Part shown: piece by piece, positions 10,317 through 20,149 of the stretch
Layout of the letters: each line of letters opens with the position of its first letter
Position numbering within the stretch: the first letter of the stretch is position 1
Origin: Plakobranchus ocellatus
Lineage: Eukaryota; Mollusca; Gastropoda; Plakobranchidae
DNA: 30,214 bases
Direction: 5' to 3'
Assembly (NCBI GenBank): GCA_019648995.1
Contig: BLXT01007741.1
Location: forward strand, 1-30,214
Notes under the pieces: generated by a model
Told to the model about the DNA's origin: nothing
The model's input: only the letters and a program-made list of their open reading frames with translations
Databases searched by the model: none
Made by a program: the position numbers and the translations under genes

Positions 10317-10540
10317 AGGCATGAGACTGAAATCATTTTCGTAATCAATTAACGTCCCTCAAGTTTCTTGCCATATTTACGTGGAGACTTTGAGAAGACA
10401 TGAAACTGCCAGGCATTCTCGCCTTTATAGGCATGAGACTGAAATCATGTTCGTAATCAATTTACGTCCCTGAAGTTTCTTGCCATATTTACGTGGAGAC
10501 TTTGAAAAGACATGAAACTGCCAGGCATTCTCGCCTTTAT
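10317..10540. repeat. Perfectly abutting 112-bp tandem duplication
   Basis: Copy 1 is 10317-10428 and copy 2 is 10429-10540. Both begin AGGCATGAGACTGAAATCAT and end GCATTCTCGCCTTTAT. I count four substitutions and no indel across 112 positions, about 96 percent identity, so the duplication is recent compared with other repeats here. Confidence 0.93.
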
Positions 10541-11206
10541 TCAGTGGACTAGCACATCCATCTCTAACTGACCTTACTGATAACAAACATTGCAAGAAGC
10601 TGATCACTCTGCGCAGCATGATGGTCATGTGCAGTGTCATCAGAGAGCATCATAATGGAGTGATTGTATAGCTGTACTTCAGGATCTGTTTGAAAAGGTC
10701 ACAGCTGAGCGCGTGCATGCACATTTATCTGCTTTATACTAAAATGGAGGCTTTTTACTTAGCTATTATTAGGTGCCTTTGATTTGCTGCAAAGTTAAAT
10801 AAATCATTTGTCGTGAGATTTAAAAAAAAGAAATTTAATCAACATTATAGCTTAACTTTGCTTCCAATGATTAAGGGAAAAACATAAATGTAGATCTTTA
10901 GTTTTCTGGTGGTTGATTAGCATTTAAAAATTTTTTACAATCGCTTGCCTTCTTTTGTCAAGTGTACAAAAAATTCATAAGTTTCACATGACGTACACAT
11001 ATTATGCTTGGCTGCATCCAGAACTTAAATCCTTTGTACTGTCCATATCGCCAACAGGGAGTGGATAGGGCTGATGCTGACGGTTTGATCTGGTCTTTGT
11101 ATATAACAAATGTGTGTTCCTCCACACATTTTGCCAGTGATAATGTAATGCCAAAGAGATATGAAGGTAACCATAAGGTATCCTGACCCATTATGATGAA
11201 GAACAC
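10425..11206 (-). other. Unrecognised minus-strand coding-like patches
   Basis: Two minus-strand frames have less biased composition than the surrounding AT-rich DNA. One (10958-11206) contains GITLSLAKCVEEHTFVIYKD and TPCWRYGQYKGFKFW. The other (10425-10640) contains VISFLQCLLSVRSVRDGC and KSPRKYGKKLQGRKL and runs into the 112-bp duplication. I recognise no domain. They may be exons or a decayed transposon gene, or they may be chance. Plus-strand frames overlap the same interval. Confidence 0.2.
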
Positions 11207-11424
11207 TGGCTACATCTTACACAATGTAAAAAAAAAATAAATGAACTTTGGATTATGCTCAAAAGGTCACAATTTTTCGTTCTGTTTTTTTTTTTTTTTT
11301 CGGTTTAGCGACTGATGGGTCAGAGTAAAATTTGCAAAAACTAGACATATAAATTTTACAATGAGGATCATTTAGTTTTATTGATCACAAAATTTTTTTC
11401 AAAAATCGATATCAAAAAAGGTCT
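11207..11424. other. AT-rich spacer
   Basis: Contains A and T homopolymers at 11228-11238 and 11286-11300. No gene is seen. Confidence 0.5.
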
Positions 11425-12396
11425 TTATTTACAAACATTTACATGCCGATTCAATATTTTCTGTTCGGTAAGTTTCGATGTCTTCAAAATTTTTAACTTA
11501 TCTGAAGTTGAATCTGGTGTGAGGCTACTCGCTAAAATTTTTTGGTTTTGTGAAATGGAGACTTTTCCGCGACTTAGCTTTTTCACGGGCATTTGAACAG
11601 TTTTTTTCTTCTGTCGTTGCAAGGCAGAGCAGATTTTGTGCAACTTCAGCATATAACTCTGGGTCTACTCTTTTTTATATTTGATGCACACCCAACTGCT
11701 GGAATAGAAGATTTCATGATAGCTCAGAAAAACCCGGATGTATTTTTAAAGTGCAGACAAACATTTATAAAACACATTTAATCTAATTCCAGTTGAATTC
11801 CACCTATTTTCAACACAACTGGACCAAATGTACTTAAATAATCTACATTAAACTTTTAAATACTTTAGAAAATCTGAAACTACTTTTGAACCTAATCTTT
11901 TAGGATAAGCACGCCATGCTGCCCAGACAAATTTGAAACGCCCTAGATCTCTAGCTTGTCCGCCCTTCTTTTAGGTTTAACTGAGCGGGCTATGAATAGA
12001 TTTGCTTTCTCCACTCTATCGAGACGATGACTTTGTGAATTTTTTCAGTCTTTACGGCACAGCCGCAGCTGGGGCAAGAACATAGCTTGCACAGCGGCTT
12101 ATGTGAAGATGGTGCTTGATTCGAAAATGCCATTGGAACACAAAAAGGCTTTTGGCTGTTTTCAAGTAGCCCGACGATTTTCTCTCTGATAGGCAGGATT
12201 TTTTTCCGACAGGCAGTTTTCTTCTGAAGGCTTTGCCGCTGCCTCACAAGCTGCTTCAGAATCCGTATAAATATGATTGGAACTCATCTGCTTTGTCATC
12301 TGACACACTTTTTGAAACTTTGTAACCGCCAAGAGATAGCGGATTAGTACCACAATGTTTTCTTTTGCGGCATTTCTCAACAGGGCCTTTGGATGC
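11425..12396 (-). other. Possible exons of an unrecognised basic protein
   Basis: Two minus-strand islands. The upstream one begins at 12396, directly after TTATTTTCTTTTAG, which is a good splice-acceptor context. Frames across it read KFQKVCQMTKQMSSNHIYTD and, further on, QKKTACRKKILPIREKIVG and CSCPSCGCAVKTEKIHKV. The island at 11425-11652 reads as a Lys/Ser/Thr-rich segment with KKLSRGKVSISQNQKIL. No single frame runs through and no domain is recognised. These may be decayed exons, or frames in mixed sequence without function. Confidence 0.2.
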
Positions 12397-13351
12397 CTAA
12401 AAGAAAATAAGATATATTTAAATGTAATGAGGCGGTTGTATTAGTTTATGTTGCTCAGCAAAAGCATAGCTATGAAAAAAGTAGATGCAGAAAAATACAA
12501 TTGGTTTTCTTTTGGAAATAATAGGGTATACATTTGCGTGACCTAAAAGAATTATGCTTTGGTTAATAGCAAACAAACTTTTAAACAAAATTTAAGAAAA
12601 GACGATGTTTTTTTTTTTTTTTTTTTGTCATTGTTTTTGAACAAAAAAATTACACCAATTTCATTTGATTACTATTTTTTATTTTTTATTCAATTTCTCT
12701 GAGGGACAAATAAATGTAAAATTCTTACATCCGTCTTGCTATTTATTTTAAAACAAAGAAACGGCCCCGATATCCATTCGCGGGTAATCTTCCAATATGT
12801 GGAAAAAGATCAGGTGTTGAAAGAGAAGTACTGGGGAATCCTCCTTTGCTGGAAATACGCAATTAGAGCTCATGTCTTTTTGAAAATGGCACAAGAAGTT
12901 TTAACCCTCAAAAGCAATGGGCGATTCGATAACCTGTTAAAGGGGAAAAAATCATATTTTCTTTAAGTCAAGTTTTAATATTAAAAGCAAATTTTCATAT
13001 CATGGCCTGAAAAAAGGATTCACAATAACGCCAAGAATTTTAATTCCAATTTTGGAAAAATGTTTCCATCATTGTAAAGTTGATGTTAAATTTATTTTTA
13101 AAACTGTTGAATACATTTCATCGAAATAATGCAAAGCTGATGTCTTAACAAAAAAAAAAAAGCTACTTGTTATTTAAACTATGGCCGTGTTGTGATATAA
13201 ATTTCTCACTGAACAATTATGCACATGGTGAACTTTATCGGCCCACGCATTTACTGCCTTTGTTAACTTGCCATAGCATAAAAAAATGGTTTCCTCCTCA
13301 GAACAATGAAGGGAAGTGGTAAGAAATCCCCGACTTTTGGCGAGTACCTAA

Positions 13352-13396
13352 GATAAGTCGATGTTCATGGGGAATTGAAAGCCCGACCGACTTATC
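13352..13396. repeat. Inverted repeat, 9-bp arms
   Basis: GATAAGTCG at 13352-13360 and CGACTTATC at 13388-13396 are exact complements separated by 27 bases. Confidence 0.5.
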
Positions 13397-13499
13397 CCGA
13401 TATTTACTTACTCCTTTTAATTCTTGTTACCTAAAAAGAGATAGACTTACGAAAGTGCCAACTAACATAGATTTCACTGCATATATCTCACTGCAAAGA

Positions 13500-13540
13500 T
13501 CTATTTTATACGTATATAAAATGTATACGTATAAAATAGA
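13500..13540. repeat. Perfect hairpin with 17-bp arms and 7-base loop
   Basis: TCTATTTTATACGTATA at 13500-13516 and TATACGTATAAAATAGA at 13524-13540 are exact reverse complements with TAAAATG between them. The TATACGTATA core is itself nearly self-complementary. Confidence 0.85.
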
Positions 13541-14330
13541 CCGTTTATAATTTGAGGGGGAAAAAATGATGATGGGCATCTATTTATGTAAAATTGAGCT
13601 AGGCCAAAGAAATATATAAATTAACGAACAGGGTAATCCGAAGTACAACAAACTCAGAAACATTAATATGGGCAGGTAGGTGCATTATAATATGCAGTTC
13701 ATAATAGAAGCATTGCCTCTTATTTTATTTCAAATAGTAGTTTGTTTTTAAAAAAGGGAAGGGGGGGGGGGAGGATTTTAAAAATCATAAGCGATGGAAA
13801 CCGGAACAACTTTGAGTGTGAAGGGGAAAAAGGACATTCAAAGATTGGTACGTAAATTTTGTTTTCCAGAGAATCCATGTGCGAAATGATAAAAACCAGA
13901 AATGTGTTTAGCTAGGAATATTTAATAGAGATTTCATCTTACTATTACAAACAAAAAAAACCCGATGAAATTAATATATCAAATGAAAGGTGCGCAGAAC
14001 TGCTCCTTCTCAAAATATGAATGTATGTATGATAAAAAAAAAAAAGCCTACCTATTAATGTACAGTTTAAATAGTACGAAAATTTCACTCCCCGACTTAT
14101 AAATTGCCACTTGACTGTTTACAAAGATTGGCAGCTCTATGATCCTTAACTAAACGCAAAGCAGTACGGCCAGGTCACTCGGTAGAAAAACGTTTGTAAA
14201 AATTAAAACTCGGCAATTTTTTTTTTTTTTTATTAGATTCGCTGTAAACTGCCAAACATTTTTTTTTCAAAAGCATTTTTCTACTCTCTGGATTTGTGGG
14301 ACTGCCGACACGCGATCTATGCGTTTGATA

Positions 14331-14745
14331 ATATTGCACTATGGAGTTTTGCTGTTGATTATATCGGCAATTGCCGGGACAAAAACGACTGTGCAGCTTC
14401 AGACGATCTGATCTGGTAGCGACCCAAGAATAAAGATCCTTTGTGTTCTGAATAGCAAAGCTTCATGCTGTGTAGATCTTGAAATTGCCTGGCTCAAAAC
14501 CCAGTCTCTCCATCAGACTTCTTTGCCGTTGTCTAATTGATTAACTGTCGAAATGCATTTATCAATTTTCTCAGTGCTGACAACAACAGAAACAAGATGA
14601 ATGTCCTACAGTCGGGCACTGTGACGGTTAGGTGGAGCGTTGGTTGGCTCTTGCCGAAATGGGCGGATTTCGTAATTCTTGAATTTGCCTTCCGATTTTC
14701 TGCCAAATCCTGCACCAATTTTGAAATGAAACTCTGGCGAGGTAA
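14331..14745. other. Less AT-biased patch with short opposed frames
   Basis: Frames occur on both strands: plus 14537-14893, and minus 14533-14718 with another minus frame reading RQRQRSLMERLGFEPG near 14510. A plus-strand GAGGTAAGCC at about 14739-14748 would fit a splice donor. There is no recognised domain and no consistent strand. Confidence 0.15.
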
Positions 14746-15715
14746 GCCATCAGTTTTAATTTACAAAAAATATAAGGTTTTCACAGGCTCATGGAGAAAA
14801 AAATTGAAATTGTTAAAAACGGTTAGTGTTTATGTTTTAAGACACGTAATATTGGAGTACATTTTTAAACAAATATTACAAACCATTCATTAAAATATGC
14901 AGCACGACCTTGCACTGGGCAAATATCCTGCAAGCAGTAAACACATGTCAGTGAAAGGTGTTTTCCAGTTGTTTGTCGCCTCTCCCATGAAGGTCGGCGG
15001 ACATTCCTTCAAGCTCTGAAAATTAAAAAGATATATAAACAAGTAAATATACTATGGTCATTGGCTACATGTCTAAGATTTTAATGTATCAATATTATTA
15101 TACAACAATTTTTTTTACATAACCCACTGATTTTGATTTTGCTCCAATATCTAGTCTTGCCATGTCTTTCCTTCTTCCACACGTTTTCATGGTATTTGAG
15201 TTTGTAAATGTAAAACACATAAAGGTCGAACTTTTGCCAGACTGTCACGGTGTGTTAAACACTTCGTGTAATTAAATTTTTAGTCAAAGGAAAAAAAATG
15301 CTGCAAATACTAGACGGCATGGTGAAAGATAATTGTACTCTGCACTGCAAAAAAAAATAATAAATTGAAACTGTCATTAAAAAATAAAGGTTTAAAAATA
15401 GACGACATATCGCTTATAGCAGAAAGTCGCTACCTTTTTTTGGAGGCACAGAAGTCTAAAGACTGAGTCTAAAGGTAGTCTGTCCCCGGCTACCAAGATC
15501 CCATTCATTAAATCAAAATTCTGAAAGAAAACAAGTAAAAACAGAGAGAAACAAATATAAAATAGCTGTGTATGTTATTCCTTTAATACGAACATTGGAA
15601 TTGCTTTCATTCATACATTTTTAGCCGAATGTTCAATCTTGGAAAGTGAAATAATGAAAGTTTTCTTTCCTTTATTTTCGGTTTCAGTGTATATAGAGAA
15701 CTTACATAACAAGAC
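14746..15715. other. Stretch without a recognised gene
   Basis: AT-rich, with A- and T-runs near 15109-15117 and 15349-15357. No domain, RNA gene or repeat is identified. Confidence 0.4.
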
Positions 15716-15718
15716 ATT

Positions 15719-15912
15719 TCAGGCTTTCCGACCACTTGTCAAGCCAGGAGGGCGCCGAAGGCATAAAGAGGGGGGAGNNNNNNNNNNNNNNNNNNNNGGG
15801 GGGGGGGAGGGAAGCAGTGGAGGGAAAATTGGACAGAGGTTTGAACCCGCGATGGAAAGGTCTCTGCAGATCTCAGGGCGAATTCGCGCTATCTAACAGC
15901 GCCCCGTAAGAT
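15719..15912 (-). mobile_element. tRNA-derived SINE copy 1, interrupted by an assembly gap
   Basis: On the minus strand it reads GGGGCGCTGTTAGATAGCG (A-box-like), then CGCCCTGAGATCTGCAGAGA and CGCGGGTTCAAACCTC (B-box-like, near 15837-15849). A C-rich tail with the gap follows, then GGCGCCCTCCTGGCTTGACA. The block CTGAGATCTGCAG and the body are shared with the other copies listed here. SINEs are transcribed from this internal polymerase III promoter and moved by LINE machinery. Confidence 0.6.
15778..15797. other. 20-base assembly gap in a G-rich run
   Basis: Twenty unknown bases lie between GGGGGGAG and about ten further G residues. The true length and content are unknown. Poly-G is a common reason for an assembly break. 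Confidence 0.95.
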
Positions 15913-16383
15913 GGACTGAGCGAATATATAGACAAAAATCTAGAGTATAAAGAAAATTACGGAGAAAAACAAAACGCGGTCGCATTTTTTTTCTTTTTAT
16001 GTTGAAAAGTAAGATGTCTCTATCATTATGGACCCAATTATCCCCCAAAGATAACTTGGTGCGATCTATAACCATACTAGGGTTTTCGGCTGTAAAGTTT
16101 TTTGACCCATGAATAATGCGAGCTACTTGTTGTGATCTTCTTTGGTGTAAGATACCAGCAATGTGATTGCGAGTGTGCAACACTTGATGAAAAAAAAAAC
16201 GTATTTATATTTCCGAAAATGAAATTATCAACCTCCCAAAATTCATATAGGAGCTTTAAAAATTCACGCACAGCTCTCTGAAGGTTATTTTTTAGTAAGT
16301 ATTAATAGCATCCAAAGACTGAAAATTTTATGGAATATTTTTATTACACTTAACTTACTAAACAGTTTCAGCCATGGTCCTCG
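15913..16383. other. Stretch without a recognised gene
   Basis: Minus-strand frames at 15893-16183 and 16077-16271 overlap the SINE head and each other. I see no domain in either. Confidence 0.4.
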
Positions 16384-16569
16384 TTAGCTTGCATCCGATT
16401 CCTTATGATAAAAGCCTTTTTGCTTGAAATATTTGGTAGCTCGCCTCTTGCTTGCCTTGTCTAACTTCAACTCCGTCCTTGTCTTTCTCAGGCAGTGAAG
16501 ACAACTAGCCAACCTCCTGCAATCGCTGCCCTTTTTCTCAAGAGTCCGGGGATTGATCCGATTTTTCAC
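16384..16569 (-). other. Unassigned 61-codon basic frame
   Basis: A minus-strand frame rich in Lys and Arg, with CRRLASCLHCLRKTRTELKL and KASKRRATKYFKQKG. Composition is coding-like, but no domain, promoter or clean splice signal is seen. It could be a short exon or an exon relic. The next minus-strand patch upstream, at about 17130-17470, has a similar Lys/Arg/Ser-rich reading (ACRRKRIPVRKDSKNLKSSN). Confidence 0.2.
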
Positions 16570-16814
16570 TAACTTGGTATTATTCTTAGATTTTTTTTTT
16601 TTAATTCCTTTCGAAAGAAGCTTGTAAAATTGGAGTAAGGTCTATTTCACTTCCATGCTGGGTTTGCTAGTTTTTTGCATCACACTTTAGGGTTGAGAAT
16701 GTGTTCAATACACTGGTGCAAGGGGTAGGACGATTATGACGCCGATAGACTGATCCTGGCTTGGTTTGTTCTTCGTTGTATCTTGGTTGTCTGTATACTT
16801 GTCCTCATCAAGAT

Positions 16815-16925
16815 GCTCTCAGGTTTGCAGACCCTCCATCAGGCCAGGGCAACGGTGGTAAAGCTCGAAACCGTGGCAGAAGACTCCTTTCAGATCTGAG
16901 GCGAACTTTCTATTCACCGTGCCAC
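16815..16925 (-). mobile_element. tRNA-derived SINE copy 2
   Basis: On the minus strand it reads TGGCACGGTGAATAGAAAG, CGCCTCAGATCTGAAAGGAG and CACGGTTTCGAGC (B box), then CCACCGTTGCCCTGGCCTG. The last part aligns with the body of copy 1 and with the copy at 18254-18363. Confidence 0.6.
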
Positions 16926-17640
16926 CAACAGCTGGGACCAATATGAGGCTGGCTTTCTGCTACTGGAGAAAAGAGAAAAGGCAGAGCACTCAAGAGTGTG
17001 GCTTTCATTTTGGTGCATGAGAAATGTCAGTTTCAGGCTGGTTCTCAGCCTATGGCGTTAGGGTCCGGAGTTGGTGCAGATAAAGCAGTTACTGAAGTTC
17101 AAAATTTTTCTACACTGTTCTTACACACGGCTTTCCTCCTCTGAATCTAGCACCATTCTCTAAAATGTCCTCAAGGCTTGTAGAGGTTGAAGTTATTGCA
17201 TCCTTGAATCGTAATTTCATTATTTATATTGCGAACAACCAGCCAATTTTCTCCCACAGACGTTTTTTAGCATTTTTCCAGCGCATCTTTCAAGTGAGAC
17301 TGTAGCATCTTTTTTGAGAAAAGGCTTGCTTTACCGTTTCTTCCGCCGGCCTTTGTGTTCTTGGAGCTCACCGGAAGCCATAATATATTTTTGGCAGATT
17401 GCTGGATTTCAAATTCTTAGAATCTTTACGCACTGGGATTCTCTTACGACGGCAGGCCTGTGCAGTACCTAGTTTCCCCTCATGTGGTCTAGAGGTAAGT
17501 AGCCTGGTTAAACAATACGTAAAAAGGACCAAAATCATTACTTTTCAAACTTCAGTAAATGATACAATAAAAAAATAAGCTTGAAAAGTATCTGCGATAC
17601 ATAATATGGAAGGCAAAAGCTTATACATCTTGCGAGCTCA
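16926..17640. other. Mixed stretch, possible minus-strand exon relic
   Basis: About 17130-17470 is less AT-rich and, on the minus strand, reads in broken frames as a Lys/Arg-rich peptide. No domain is recognised. The rest shows nothing. Confidence 0.2.
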
Positions 17641-17646
17641 CGCTCT

Positions 17647-17649
<3 letters not shown>

Positions 17650-17683
<34 letters not shown>

Positions 17684-17724
17684 GCTCGTCGCTTTTCTGT
17701 CTCGTTCTCTCGCTCTCTTGCTTG

Positions 17725-17771
<47 letters not shown>

Positions 17772-17827
17772 TCTTTCTTTCATTATTTCTCTGTCTCTCT
17801 CGCACTCGTTTTCCCGATTTCTCCTCT

Positions 17828-17895
<68 letters not shown>

Positions 17896-17945
17896 CGTTC
17901 TTTCTTTCTTTCTTTCGGTCTCTTTTTAACTGTCTCTCTCCAAAT
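17650..17945. repeat. Large CT/GA microsatellite
   Basis: CT runs broken by TTTC, CGCT and CCCCC variants. The purest sections are 17650-17680, 17735-17766 and 17834-17891. Long Ser/Leu frames on the plus strand and Arg/Glu frames on the minus strand come from the repeat and are not genes. Confidence 0.95.
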
Positions 17946-18253
17946 ATTCAGCATAGGCTTCAGGACTGGCTTTCTTCCGATTTTTTTCAGATATCGTCCG
18001 TTTTGCCCATTGTCCTCCTCCCTAGATCCATCAACAAAATAACTAATTATAATACGGAACTAGCATGTATATATTTACCAGCGTGATGCTAAACATAGAG
18101 CACAGGTGCAGTACGCATCAAGTCTATTCGCAAAAGGAAACAGCCAGTCTTATATTCTATGCTACTTATTTATGACCATCCTTTCTCTCGTGCTAATTGA
18201 TTTCTATAATTATAGGCAATTTTTTTTATCGCCAACATTGTCCTACACAAAGT

Positions 18254-18363
18254 AAACCTGAATCCAGTTGTTTAAATCTCTCTGTCCAGCCACGGTGCCG
18301 GTGGCGGGTCTCGAAATTGCGATACAAAAGTCCCTGCAAATCCCAGGCAAATCGCTATAGTCC
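18254..18363 (-). mobile_element. tRNA-derived SINE copy 3
   Basis: On the minus strand it reads TATAGCGATTTGCCTGGGAT, TTGCAGGGACTTTTGTATCG and then CAATTTCGAGACCCGCCACC (B-box region), followed by GGCACCGTGGCTGGACAGAG. The order of blocks is the same as in copies 1 and 2. Confidence 0.55.
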
Positions 18364-19304
18364 AGGTTTAGCTGTAGAGTTGGTCACCAAAATCAGTGCT
18401 GTAGGATCTATTGCAAAGTCAATCGTTTTTGCTCTCATGCACACAGCTCTGCCAAGTCGGTCAGCCTACGACTGTGGAGATCAATTAAATACAACAATGA
18501 AGGATCCACTTTTCATTCATAATCAACATTTCTTACATGCCAACTTCACATAAATTACACTACTGGCAGTTTGAGAAAAGCATCCCTATAAGAAAAAGCA
18601 TATAAATAGTGGACTATATACACTCTGATAAAAAAAAAACTAATATTAAAGGTTCCTAGGCTGCTATTGTGCAGTAAACAAATTTTGGTCACTGACGACT
18701 TTTGGCATCAAGTATGAGGAAAGAAATTTATTACAAAAAATTCCATTAATATTTTTTTTTACTTTCAAAGTGAATGTAAGATTCAAAATGCCGTTATTTT
18801 ATCTGCTTTTTCTTTATGCTGAAAGAAAATCTGAAAAATGGATCGTAACGTATGACCGGTGTATAAATTTGTCAGTCCTATCAATGTTTTTAGTCGATGC
18901 TTTGTGCTGTAAAGCTAAATAAAACTGCATGCTGTTCAACAACTTACAAAATATCGAGAGGGTAAAGAAAAGCAAAAAAAAATAATATAATCGGGAAATG
19001 CCTTTTGTCTTTGTTATAGCGGTGCACACGTTTTCTATAGGAGCAAATACAAATAAATAGTTTAAGGGGAAGCTATGAAAAATACAGATAGGCAGTGAAA
19101 AAAAGAGCTTCTCTCTAGCTGCTAAAGTTTCGTTAAATTCACAAGCTTTTATTGCTTTTGTTTCATTGCATACTCACTAACCTTTCTAGTCTTTTTTTCA
19201 GAATAGCAAAGCTGTGAAATCTAATAGCATTTTAATTGGAGGACCAACAGATGTCAAATAGTTAATAGAGTAATCCATAAGATCAGCAGTATCTTTACTA
19301 TAAC
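18364..19304. other. AT-rich stretch without a recognised gene
   Basis: Short frames only (plus 18197-18553 overlapping the SINE, minus 18814-19029). No domain is seen. Confidence 0.45.
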
Positions 19305-19670
19305 AATCGTTACCACCATCACTACCACCACCATGAACCGCTATCATTTCACAATGTCTATCAACATTACTATTCCAACTACGATTTTACCATCACCACT
19401 TCCACAACCATCGACAACACTATCGCCACTATCATCGCCATCACCGTCACCATCAACACCACTACCATCACCATCGCCATCATTACACCATCACCATCAC
19501 TCCTACCATTACCACCACCATCACCATTTGCAATCCGATCGCCATAATAACCTTCATTAGCATCCCCACTACCCCCGACATTGCCACCACCATCACCACT
19601 ACCATCCCCACCATCTCCGTCAACACTAATACGACTACTACTCCAACATAACCCCTACCACCACCACTTC
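19305..19670. repeat. ACC/ATC triplet array
   Basis: Degenerate CACCAT, ACCATC and CACTACC units over about 360 bases. Frames across it encode Pro/Ser/His or Val/Met/Gly runs and are repeat products. Confidence 0.9.
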
Positions 19671-20149
19671 TCTTTCCCAACAGTAATCAATGAGGATAAT
19701 TAATAAGACAGGCAGGATGGCAAAATGATAGAGGCTATAAAATTAAACGAGCAGTATAGGACACTCTTGTCAAGTCCTACAATAGGCCTTCCTTGTTTAC
19801 AATTTATACACAATTTAATCAACTTTGAAGAAATTTTTACATTGTAGCTGTTTATTTTTAAGTTATTGTCAACCAAGTGGCTCTAGCTGAAACCCCACAA
19901 TAATATTTGTAGATGAGCAAAAGTCTTTTAAATAACTTACAATGCGAGAGAAATACCTCTGGCAACAATCTGTGATATGCCAATCATTCGTAATAACTCC
20001 TAGTGATAATTATGAAAAGATTAATTATTGGTAGACCCAGTCTACCATTTATCGGTGATCTAAGGGTTTCTGCTAGTTCATTTTCTCTCACAGACCATTT
20101 TTATCAGTTGCTTAAGCAAATTAAAAGCGAAAGTCAAAATCTATTAAAA
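19671..20149. other. Stretch without a recognised gene
   Basis: AT-rich. Nothing recognised before the LINE homology begins. Confidence 0.4.

Larger units (their letters stand above)
12397..14330. other. AT-rich stretch with one unassigned frame and two hairpins
   Basis: A plus-strand 76-codon frame at 12736-12966 (QYVEKDQVLKEKYWGILLCW) has no recognised domain. T-runs occur at 12607-12626 and 14218-14231, and a G-run at 13759-13772. The two inverted repeats are listed separately. Confidence 0.4.

Noticed and set aside
12187-17470. Similar readings ACRKKILPIRE (near 12210) and ACRRKRIPVRK (near 17450) on the minus strand
   Set aside because: Eleven basic residues without flanking similarity are too little to claim a repeated exon.
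17606-18086. Ser/Leu-rich plus frames and Arg/Glu-rich minus frame
   Set aside because: They are products of the CT microsatellite; all phases of such a repeat stay open.
19333-19680. Frames in both directions over the ACC/ATC array
   Set aside because: Repeat-derived composition only.
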